From NCBI GenBank assembly GCA_049679965.1, contig JBAUGX010000004.1, positions 1-5,954 of the forward strand: DNA of 5,954 bases, written 5' to 3'. Below the pieces are notes generated by a model. The model saw only the letters and a list, made by a program, of their open reading frames with translations, did not search any database and was not told where the DNA came from. The position numbers were made by a program, and so were the translations under genes. The first letter of the stretch is position 1. Every line of letters begins with the position of its first letter. Of this stretch, positions 1 through 5,954 are shown in pieces. Origin of the DNA: 2-12-FULL-65-11 sp049679965 (lineage in GTDB: Bacteria > Acidobacteriota > Vicinamibacteria > Vicinamibacterales > CAVVIG01).

Positions 1-20
1 GGCCTGATAAGGCCCGCCCT
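1..20. repeat. GC-rich palindrome cut by the window edge, downstream of the oxidoreductase gene
   Basis: GGCCT GATA AGGCC (1-14) is a 5-bp stem with a 4-base loop, and the right arm continues as AGGCCCGCCCT to position 20. If the bases before the window are the complement (AGGGCG), the stem would be 11 bp. It begins about 20 bases past the TGA of the oxidoreductase gene, the place for a transcription terminator. On the minus strand no T-run can be seen because the sequence ends. It may instead be a copy of a dispersed intergenic palindrome; I recall similar GTAGGGCGG-type elements from acidobacterial genomes, which is memory and not something shown here. Confidence 0.4.
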
Positions 21-40
21 ACACATCAGTCTTGTGACGT

Positions 41-3000
41 TCACACGCCAGTGGGCGTGGGGACGTCGGCTGGGACGCTCGGCGAAGGCACGCGCGGCGC
101 AGCCGCGACGGCTCCCTGAGGCGTACCGACCTTGGCGTCGGCGGGCTTGTGGGCCGCGCCGGGCTTGGGCATCCGCTCTTTCATCAGCTCTTCGGCGCGC
201 GCGAAGAGGTCTTCCTTGCTGATCTTGCCCGCATCCACGTCCGCAAGAATCGAGCGCTGCGCCTTGTACTCCCGGTTCTCGACGCCGGCCTTGCTCTGCA
301 GCATCCGCCACGCCTTGCGGCGCTCGACGCAGAAGAGCACGAGCTGGCGCGAGATCGACCGGTACTCGACGACGCCGTCCGCGCCCTGCACCTTGATGTA
401 GACACCAAAGTCGGGCACGTACGAGCGGTGCCCCTTCACCAGGTAGCGGCGATACACCACATCCTGCTGCGTGATGCGGACCAGCATGTTCTCGAGCGGG
501 ATGAGCGTGGCCGCCGCTTCCTTCTTGATCTTCTTCAAGTGGTTGCGGAACCGCGCCTCGGTGTCGCACCAGTGGGCCACCGTATACCGGTACGGCTCGT
601 TCGTGCTCTTGAACTTCGCCTCGTACCAGTCGAGGTCGGACGAAGGATTGCCCTTGATGTCGAGGGCTTCCGGATACGTCTCGCCAAGCCGCGGGTTGAA
701 CACGAACTCCGGCGCCCCACGCGAGTCGCGCACGCGCTGGGCCTGGGTGAGCGCCATGTCGTCGGCCACGCCGTGTTCGGGCTGGCAGGTCGTGAAGCAT
801 TGCAGGAACGCCGTTCCGCGGTACTCGATGCCGTCGAGGATGGCCTTGTAGAGCTTCGGCGCGTTGGCGATCGACACCTGGGCCACAAACGGCGACCCGT
901 GCCCGGCCAGGAACGTTTCGGCGACGGTCTTCTTCTCGACGTTCTTGCCCTGCGTGGCGGCGCCAAACACGTTCATGTCGTTGCCGCCGAGCATCGGCGT
1001 GGAGTCGGAGTTCTGACCGCCGGTGTTGGAGTACACCTGGGTGTCGAGCATCACCGCCTTGACGTTCGGGCGGTTCTGCAGCATCACCTTCGACATGTTC
1101 TGGTACCCGATGTCGCCCATGCCGCCATCGCCGCCGACGACCCAGACCTTCGGCATCTCGATGATTTCCTGATCGGTCATCACCGCGTCGCTGAAGTGCA
1201 GGTACTCGTAATACTCGCGCGGGTTGATGACGTCCTTCTCGCGATCTAGCAGCGCCGCGGCCAGCCGCTCGGGGACCACCGACCGGCGGCCGTGGTCGAC
1301 GATGAAGCTTTCGCCGATGAGCCAGCCGACGGTGATGCCGTCCTGGAAGAGCGAGTTCATCCACGGATAGGGGTGCGGGTTGTTCGGCGGCGTGGATCCG
1401 TACACCGTGTTGCAGCCAGTGTGCGCGGCCATGGCCATCACCGACATGCCGTTGGGGAGCCGCCCGTCGATCGCTTGCAGGTCCTTGTGGTTGAACGCCT
1501 CCTGCCGCATGACCATCGTCAGCGCATCAACGAGTTCCTTGTCGGCAATCGGTCCGTGCGCACCCTCGTGCGCAGCGATCCGCGCCTTCGTGTCCTTGTC
1601 GTCCTCACCGCCGAGCCCCATCAGCAGATGGGCCACGGCCTGGCGAAGCAATGTGTACTCCTCGACGTTGCGCGCCTTCAGCTCGGCGAACTTCTGGACG
1701 CCAATCTGGTCGAGCCGGTCGGCGGTGGCGCGCAGCCGGTCCGCCTTGGCGTGGAACACCGGCCGCATGTACGCCTCGGTCACGGCGGCCGCCGCGCGGA
1801 GGATGCTCTTTTCGCCGCATCCGGCGCACGCCCCGTCGCCCGACACCAGCGCGTCGTAGTTGCGGCGCACCATCAGCATGTTGCGCAAGGTGGCGGTCTT
1901 TGAATCCTGCGGCCGCGCATCGTTGTAGAGGCCGAGGTACTTCTGCGCCGTGTCCGGCAGCAGGTCCAGGAAGGCCGTCCCGGTTTCGTGCTCGGCGTTG
2001 ACCTCTTCGGTCTCCTGCACCATGCGCAGGGCCTGATGCTCGCCGCAGGCCGTGACGCACGCCGCGCAGCCCTTGCAGAGATCCGACACGAAGATGGAGA
2101 ACACACCGCCGGCGCCGGGCGTCTTCTTTTCCGGCGTGGCGAAGATGGCGTTGGTCTTCTGGTACGCCATCGGCACCTTGGCGAGGACGTCGAAGAACTG
2201 CCGCTTGGCCTCGGGCGAGAAGCCGTTGACCTCGTTGGTCACCTTCTGGAGGATCTGCTGGAGCGGCGGTGGATCCTTCACGAGGCCTTCCCGCATCATC
2301 GCCCGCGTGCGCTTCTCGATCTCGGGCATCAGCTGGAGCATCTTCTGCCGCTCGCTCGCGTCGGTCACATAGTTGGTCACCGCCGTCCGCAACACCGTAT
2401 CGAGGTCCTGCGAGCAGTTGGGGAGTGCCGTATCCGGACAGACGGCGATGCATTCCATGCACTGCGTGCAGTTTTCCGCAATATAGAGCGGCGTCTCGCG
2501 CCGGGCCACGTACTTCGACGCGGTGTCGCCGCTGCCGGCCGCCATCACGCCCATCGCCGCATAGGCGTTGGCCGGCTGGTTGTACCCAAGGCCCGCGCGG
2601 AACATGTCGTCGAAGTTCTTGACGCGCGTGACTGGCGTGCGTTCGAGCTGCCCCTCCGGGATTTCGTGTGATCGGCACGCCGACCCGCAGCCCTCGCCGT
2701 CCCCGTTCGGGGCCTTGGCAACCATCGGCAGGAGCGCCTGGCCGCGCATGGTGGACCGATCGGCCGCGCTGAGCTCGCCGATGGGGATCTCGTGCACGCG
2801 CTCGAAGCCCTGCGTCATGACCTCCATGTTGGAATTCACGACCGCGTCGCCCAGCCGTCCGAACTTCTTCACGTACTGGTTCTTCACCACATCCCGGAAC
2901 TGCTCGGGGGTGATGCGGAATTCCTTGAGGAGCGGCGACACGGCGAAGAACGCGCCGAGGAAGGCGTTGCCCTGCATGCGCAGCTGCAGGTCGCCGCGGT

Positions 3001-4840
3001 CGGTCGCCTTGCGCGCGATCTCGAACCCCGGCAGCGTGTAGACCCTGATCTTCTTGTCGATGATCTGCTTGCGAGCCCAGAGCGGCAGCCGCTCCCAGGC
3101 GTTCTTGCCCGTCTCGTCTGACTCCCAGATCAGGCAGCCGCCCTCGGCCATCCCGTCGAGCGGGTTGGTGTGGGTGAAGGCCTTCGGGTCGCAGCACAGC
3201 ACGACGGTGACGTGCCGCAGATCGCAGTTCACGCGAATCCGCTCGGGCGCGGCGACCATGAAATAGGCCGTGGGCGCGCCTTTCTTCTCCGAGCCGTACT
3301 TCGGATTCGCGCTGACGTGGATGATCTCCTTCGGATTGCCGAACTCGTCCACGACGCGGTCGCGCTCGTAGAGCAGATCGTTCAAGTCGCCGATGATGGC
3401 CCCCAGGTTCTTGCCGGTCGTGATGGCGCCCCACCCGCCGACCGAGTGGAACCGGACGGCGACCGCCTTGTCTGGCAACAGCGAGGGCGTGTCGTCGGAC
3501 TTCACCTCGTAGGGGTGGTCCACGCCGAGCACCATGAAGGACACGCCGTCGGACGCGCGCTTCCCGTCCTTGCGCGCGCGCTGGCCGATGGCGAACTCGT
3601 AGGCGCCGATCGTGTGCTCGGGGCGAAAATCTCGAGAACCGAGACCGTAGATGCCGCCAAAGAGGCGCGGCATCTGGTCGGCCGTGATGGCCGGGAGGCC
3701 CTGCACGCCCTGCAGCGCCTTATGGAGTGCGGTGCGAATGTCACGCCCCATGGGGTTGTCGCCGGCCATCGGCTCGTCGGTGCGCTCGAGGATGATGACG
3801 TTCTTCTTGCCGGTCAGCGCCTTGATGACGGCCGCCTCCGGGAACGGACGGAAGACGTTGATGTGGACGGAGCCGACCTTCGCGCCCCGCTTTTCGCGCA
3901 GGTAGTCCACGCCGGCTTCGATGTTCTCGGCCGCCGATCCGAGCGCGACGAACACGGTGTCGGCATCGTCAGTCTTGTACTGGGTGACCAGGCCGTAGTA
4001 GCGGCCCGTCAGCGCGCCGAATTCCTCGTAGGCCTGCTCGAAGAACTGGAGAATCGGCTCTGTAAACTCGTTGCGGCGGGCGACGACGCCCTGCATGTAG
4101 TGCTCTTGGTTCTGGACCGGTCCGAGGAGCACCGGGTTGGTCAGATCGATCATGCGCGGCACGCGACGGCGCTTGGGGCCAAACAGCTGCCGCTGGCTCT
4201 CGGTCGGACACTCGATGAGGTCGTCGGGCGCGCCCAGGAACCGCCGGATCAACTCGGACTCGTGCTTGTAGAACGTCCGCTCGAGATGGGACGTGAGGAA
4301 GCCGTCCATGACGTTCATCCCGGGCGTCAAGCTGAGCTCGGTGACGCGGCGCACAATGAGCGCCTGGTCGGCCGCCTGCTGGGCGTCCTTGCCGAAGGCC
4401 ATGATCCAGCCGGTGTCGAGCGCGCCCATCACGTCGTCGTGTCCGCAGTGGACGTTGAGGGCGTGCTTGGTCAGCGCCCGGGCGGCCACCTCCAGCACCA
4501 TCGTCGAGCCCTTGCCCGGCGCGTGGTAGTACTGCTCGAGGCCGTAGACGACTCCCTGGCCGGAGGTGTAGTTGACCACGCGCTTACCGCAGACCGAATG
4601 GGCGATGGCACCGCCCTGCGCCGCGTGTTCTCCTTCGGCCTCGACCGCGATGGTGTTGCGGCCGAAGACGTTGAGCTTGCCCTCCGCGAACGCCTGCTGG
4701 TAGAGCTCGCCGCCCTCGGTGGAAGGGGTTATGGGATAAAACACACCCGCATCGGCGATGCGTGTCTCGGTGTGATAGGAAACCAGCTGGTTGCCGTTGG
4801 CGGTGACCCGAATTCCAGGATACTGAGGTCTGCTCTTCAT
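41..4840 (-). CDS. Enlarged single-chain pyruvate/2-oxoacid:ferredoxin oxidoreductase (PFOR superfamily, 1599 aa)
   Basis: Predicted cytoplasmic, thiamine-diphosphate (TPP) and iron-sulfur dependent enzyme that oxidatively decarboxylates a 2-oxoacid, most likely pyruvate, to acyl-CoA plus CO2 and passes two electrons to ferredoxin or flavodoxin. Domains by approximate residue: pyrimidine-binding domain I 1-285 (YPITPS 35-40, catalytic-type Glu71, TSGQG 92-96, Arg121); domain II 290-415; gamma domain 455-640; ferredoxin domain 780-940 (C791/794/797/801 and C922/925/928/932); TPP domain 1000-1360 (CAGC with C1005/C1008, TGC C1143, GDGGMGDIG 1237-1245, YSNTGGQ 1270-1276, TTC C1352). Against my memory of Desulfovibrio africanus PFOR, Thr31, Arg114, Asn996 and all twelve cluster cysteines have counterparts. 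Usual length is about 1170-1230; the surplus lies in the inserts and tail described in the findings. ATG at 4840 is chosen because a good ribosome site precedes it and homology begins by residue 13; the TGA is at 41-43. The frame is intact. Por/NifJ would be the family names, but the unusual architecture leaves substrate and acceptor unproven. Confidence 0.96.
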   Translation of the reverse strand: MKSRPQYPGIRVTANGNQLVSYHTETRIADAGVFYPITPSTEGGELYQQAFAEGKLNVFGRNTIAVEAEGEHAAQGGAIAHSVCGKRVVNYTSGQGVVYGLEQYYHAPGKGSTMVLEVAARALTKHALNVHCGHDDVMGALDTGWIMAFGKDAQQAADQALIVRRVTELSLTPGMNVMDGFLTSHLERTFYKHESELIRRFLGAPDDLIECPTESQRQLFGPKRRRVPRMIDLTNPVLLGPVQNQEHYMQGVVARRNEFTEPILQFFEQAYEEFGALTGRYYGLVTQYKTDDADTVFVALGSAAENIEAGVDYLREKRGAKVGSVHINVFRPFPEAAVIKALTGKKNVIILERTDEPMAGDNPMGRDIRTALHKALQGVQGLPAITADQMPRLFGGIYGLGSRDFRPEHTIGAYEFAIGQRARKDGKRASDGVSFMVLGVDHPYEVKSDDTPSLLPDKAVAVRFHSVGGWGAITTGKNLGAIIGDLNDLLYERDRVVDEFGNPKEIIHVSANPKYGSEKKGAPTAYFMVAAPERIRVNCDLRHVTVVLCCDPKAFTHTNPLDGMAEGGCLIWESDETGKNAWERLPLWARKQIIDKKIRVYTLPGFEIARKATDRGDLQLRMQGNAFLGAFFAVSPLLKEFRITPEQFRDVVKNQYVKKFGRLGDAVVNSNMEVMTQGFERVHEIPIGELSAADRSTMRGQALLPMVAKAPNGDGEGCGSACRSHEIPEGQLERTPVTRVKNFDDMFRAGLGYNQPANAYAAMGVMAAGSGDTASKYVARRETPLYIAENCTQCMECIAVCPDTALPNCSQDLDTVLRTAVTNYVTDASERQKMLQLMPEIEKRTRAMMREGLVKDPPPLQQILQKVTNEVNGFSPEAKRQFFDVLAKVPMAYQKTNAIFATPEKKTPGAGGVFSIFVSDLCKGCAACVTACGEHQALRMVQETEEVNAEHETGTAFLDLLPDTAQKYLGLYNDARPQDSKTATLRNMLMVRRNYDALVSGDGACAGCGEKSILRAAAAVTEAYMRPVFHAKADRLRATADRLDQIGVQKFAELKARNVEEYTLLRQAVAHLLMGLGGEDDKDTKARIAAHEGAHGPIADKELVDALTMVMRQEAFNHKDLQAIDGRLPNGMSVMAMAAHTGCNTVYGSTPPNNPHPYPWMNSLFQDGITVGWLIGESFIVDHGRRSVVPERLAAALLDREKDVINPREYYEYLHFSDAVMTDQEIIEMPKVWVVGGDGGMGDIGYQNMSKVMLQNRPNVKAVMLDTQVYSNTGGQNSDSTPMLGGNDMNVFGAATQGKNVEKKTVAETFLAGHGSPFVAQVSIANAPKLYKAILDGIEYRGTAFLQCFTTCQPEHGVADDMALTQAQRVRDSRGAPEFVFNPRLGETYPEALDIKGNPSSDLDWYEAKFKSTNEPYRYTVAHWCDTEARFRNHLKKIKKEAAATLIPLENMLVRITQQDVVYRRYLVKGHRSYVPDFGVYIKVQGADGVVEYRSISRQLVLFCVERRKAWRMLQSKAGVENREYKAQRSILADVDAGKISKEDLFARAEELMKERMPKPGAAHKPADAKVGTPQGAVAAAPRVPSPSVPADVPTPTGV

Positions 4841-4848
4841 AGTCTGTG

Positions 4849-4855
4849 CACCTCT
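4849..4855 (-). promoter_or_regulatory. Ribosome binding site of the oxidoreductase gene
   Basis: On the minus strand this reads AGAGGTG, a good match to the anti-Shine-Dalgarno sequence (GAGGTG core), and is separated by 8 bases from the ATG at 4840. It supports that ATG as the true start. Confidence 0.75.
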
Positions 4856-4920
4856 GCGCCCAGGGACATGACACCTCGAAGGGTGCCTAAGACAAACCGG
4901 TGGAAGCCTTTATCTCGGGC

Positions 4921-4949
4921 ATCCTACACCGTTGCCGGAAAGGCGGCAA
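4921..4949 (-). promoter_or_regulatory. Candidate sigma70-type promoter for the oxidoreductase gene
   Basis: On the minus strand TTGCCG (4944-4949) and TAGGAT (4921-4926) are separated by 17 bases; each matches the sigma70 consensus at 4 of 6 positions. Transcription would begin near 4914, giving an untranslated leader of roughly 70-75 bases. The -35 hexamer lies inside the right arm of the inverted repeat at 4931-4950, so a factor binding there could block it. Match quality is modest and chance agreement is possible. Confidence 0.25.
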
Positions 4950-4950
4950 C
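4931..4950. repeat. Inverted repeat in the divergent intergenic region
   Basis: GTTGCCG and CGGCAAC form a perfect 7-base inverted repeat around a 6-base centre (GAAAGG). It sits between the two divergent starts, 91 bases from the oxidoreductase ATG and 31 bases from the methyltransferase ATG. No T-run follows on either strand, so it is not a typical terminator. It could be an operator for a dimeric regulator acting on one or both genes, or a leader hairpin for the methyltransferase transcript. The role is inferred from position only. Confidence 0.35.
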
Positions 4951-4980
4951 AAGCCCTGATCGAATAGTTTCTTTACGACC

Positions 4981-5829
4981 ATGACAGAGGTTCGCGACTA
5001 CTACGACCTCAACACCGCCCGGTGGTTCGGACGACCACGCGAATCCGACGCCATCCACCGGGCCGTCTGGGGTGAAGGCGTCCGATCGGCAGCCGAGGCC
5101 TTTCAATACATCGACCGGCTCATTCTGGGCGAGCTGCAGGTTCTCGCCGGCACCTTCCCGGCGCCGCTGCACGTCCTCGACCTGGGGTGCGGCATTGGCG
5201 CCAGCCTGATTTTTCTCGCGTCGCACGCTTCGATTCGTGGCACGGGCATCACGCTGAGCGGCGTGCAAGCCCGATTCGCAGCACAGCGAATCGAACGAGC
5301 GGGGCTTGTCGATCGGTTGACGTGTCTCGAACACGATTTCCTGCACCTGCCGCCCACGCTCACGCCTGCGCACATGGCCTTCTCCATCGAGGCATTCGTG
5401 CACAGTCCGGATCCCCAGGCGTACTTCGCCTCCACGGCCGAGCATGTCATCCCGGGCGGACTGCTCGTTGTGTGCGACGACTTCCTCACCGAACGCGCGC
5501 GCGGGCCCTTGTCCAAACGGGAAATACGGATGCTCGACGAAGTGCGGAGTGGCTGGCTGGCACCCTCCGTGATCACCGTCGCCCAGGCCGACGCCTTCGC
5601 GCGGCGTTTCGGATACCGACAGGTCAAGAACATCAATCTGACGAAGTTGCTCGACCTTCGCCGGCCGCGCGATCTGTTCGTCGCGGCGGCCGTGGTGTTC
5701 GGCAGGCACTTGCCCATGTCGGGTTATCGATGGCGGAGCCTGGTAGGCGGCAATGCCTTGCAGGCAGCCCTTTTGGCGGGGCTCATCGAGTTCCGGTTCG
5801 TGGCCTGGGGGAAGACCAATCCGCGCTAG
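4981..5829 (+). CDS. Class I SAM-dependent methyltransferase, sterol/tocopherol methyltransferase-like (282 aa)
   Basis: Predicted soluble methyltransferase that transfers a methyl group from S-adenosylmethionine to an unidentified, possibly hydrophobic or prenyl-type acceptor. An N-terminal YYDLNT segment (7-12) precedes a Rossmann core: motif I VLDLGCGIG (65-73) for SAM binding; post-I GTGITLSGVQ (87-96), the 'GITLS.VQ' style of the sterol, tocopherol, geranyl-diphosphate and related C- or O-methyltransferases; acidic D119 after the next strand; and a motif II/III region with EAFVHSPDPQAYF (137-149) and PGGLLVV (158-164). The C-terminal part (220-282) has no motif I can assign. No signal peptide or clear membrane segment is seen. 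Length is usual for the family. ATG at 4981 is the only reasonable start: an in-frame TGA lies at 4957-4959 and the next ATG is residue 132. No Shine-Dalgarno is visible just upstream. The gene is divergent from the oxidoreductase, and no pathway partner lies in view. The fold assignment is firm; the substrate is unknown. Confidence 0.9.
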   Translation: MTEVRDYYDLNTARWFGRPRESDAIHRAVWGEGVRSAAEAFQYIDRLILGELQVLAGTFPAPLHVLDLGCGIGASLIFLASHASIRGTGITLSGVQARFAAQRIERAGLVDRLTCLEHDFLHLPPTLTPAHMAFSIEAFVHSPDPQAYFASTAEHVIPGGLLVVCDDFLTERARGPLSKREIRMLDEVRSGWLAPSVITVAQADAFARRFGYRQVKNINLTKLLDLRRPRDLFVAAAVVFGRHLPMSGYRWRSLVGGNALQAALLAGLIEFRFVAWGKTNPR

Positions 5830-5954
5830 TGGGGCCGCCTCGTGCAACCCCCTTCACTGGACGTGGCCGCAGCCGCAGGCGGCCGCGGCGCGACGTTCGC
5901 GACTCGTGTCTACTGCCCCCGTGCGGGCGGCGCGGCCGGGCCGCCGCCCTGGCG
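5830..5954. other. GC-rich right flank with unresolved short open frames
   Basis: These 125 bases are extremely GC-rich and no gene can be assigned with confidence. Three readings are open. On the minus strand, a frame entering from the edge ends at TGA 5854-5856 with a C-terminus RRAAAACGCGHVQ, which has the look of a real metal-binding-type end. A second minus frame ends at TAG 5910-5912 with a Gly/Pro/Ala tail. On the plus strand, a frame from GTG at 5842 is open to the edge but has no ribosome site. The last bases also hold a GC inverted repeat (5925-5931 with 5943-5949). The true neighbour depends on sequence beyond the window. Confidence 0.3.
5862..5887 (+). terminator. Possible terminator hairpin after the methyltransferase gene
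   Basis: CGTGGCCGC (5862-5870) and GCGGCCGCG (5879-5887) can pair as a 9-bp stem with one G-U pair around the 8-base loop AGCCGCAG, about 33 bases past the TAG at 5827-5829. There is no downstream T-run, so an intrinsic terminator is only possible, not clear. In DNA this GC-rich, such stems arise easily by chance. Confidence 0.25.

Noticed and set aside
1..26. ATG on the minus strand at 24-26, just after the oxidoreductase stop, open to the window edge
   Set aside because: There is no ribosome site and the frame runs straight through the palindrome; more likely part of the intergenic repeat or terminator.
149..1249. Plus-strand open frame of 366 codons
   Set aside because: Also in antisense register to the oxidoreductase gene, with no recognisable protein features; a composition shadow.
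1605..3434. Minus-strand open frame of 609 codons overlapping the oxidoreductase in another frame
   Set aside because: Arg/Gly/Ala/Pro-rich translation typical of an off-frame reading of GC-rich DNA, lying wholly inside a well-supported gene.
4872..4885. Short inverted repeat CACC/GGTG in the oxidoreductase leader
   Set aside because: Only 4 bp of stem; expected by chance and too weak to call a regulatory hairpin or riboswitch.
3170..4984. Plus-strand open frame of 604 codons opposite the oxidoreductase
   Set aside because: It is in exact codon register with the minus-strand gene, so it is open only because TTA, CTA and TCA codons are rare there. The translation shows no known motif, while the minus strand gives clear PFOR motifs throughout.
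4924..5847. Minus-strand open frame of 307 codons opposite the methyltransferase
   Set aside because: Same codon register as the methyltransferase on the other strand, whose SAM-binding motifs are clear. The antisense product has no motif.
5925..5949. Second GC-rich inverted repeat at the right edge
   Set aside because: A 7-bp stem with an 11-base loop in nearly pure GC sequence is likely by chance, and the window ends before any supporting context.

Overview
The window is high-GC bacterial DNA with two divergently transcribed genes, a 140-base intergenic region between them, and short flanks at both edges. Codon third positions are mostly G or C, and TTA, CTA and TCA codons are so scarce that long open frames appear opposite both genes; these are shadows. 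GC content, gene style and an edge palindrome of a type I associate with Acidobacteriota (Vicinamibacteria-like genomes) suggest a soil, sediment or metagenome-derived acidobacterium or similar phylum. This placement is weak and rests on no marker gene.

The minus strand, over about 80% of the window, encodes one 1599-residue single-chain 2-oxoacid:ferredoxin oxidoreductase of the pyruvate:ferredoxin oxidoreductase (PFOR, Por/NifJ) superfamily. It has the full domain order of homodimeric PFOR: pyrimidine-binding domain, domain II, gamma domain, 2x[4Fe-4S] ferredoxin domain, and thiamine-diphosphate domain with a third cluster. All twelve expected cluster cysteines and the main active-site residues can be found. 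It is about 370-430 residues longer than typical PFORs (about 1170-1230). The extra length is mainly an insert between the cysteines of the proximal cluster, a long linker between the two ferredoxin motifs, and a C-terminal extension ending in a Pro/Ala-rich tail. It should oxidatively decarboxylate pyruvate or a similar 2-oxoacid to the acyl-CoA and reduce ferredoxin or flavodoxin.

The plus strand, after the divergent intergenic region, encodes a 282-residue class I SAM-dependent methyltransferase. Its motifs resemble the sterol/tocopherol/geranyl-diphosphate methyltransferase branch. No functional link with the oxidoreductase is evident beyond divergent orientation.

The left edge carries half of what looks like a strong GC-rich palindrome (a terminator or dispersed intergenic repeat), cut by the window boundary. 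The right edge is very GC-rich, with inverted repeats and unresolved short open frames. I see no RNA gene, CRISPR array, insertion sequence or tRNA. The most noteworthy item is the architecture of the enlarged PFOR; I do not see evidence for a wholly new multi-gene system.
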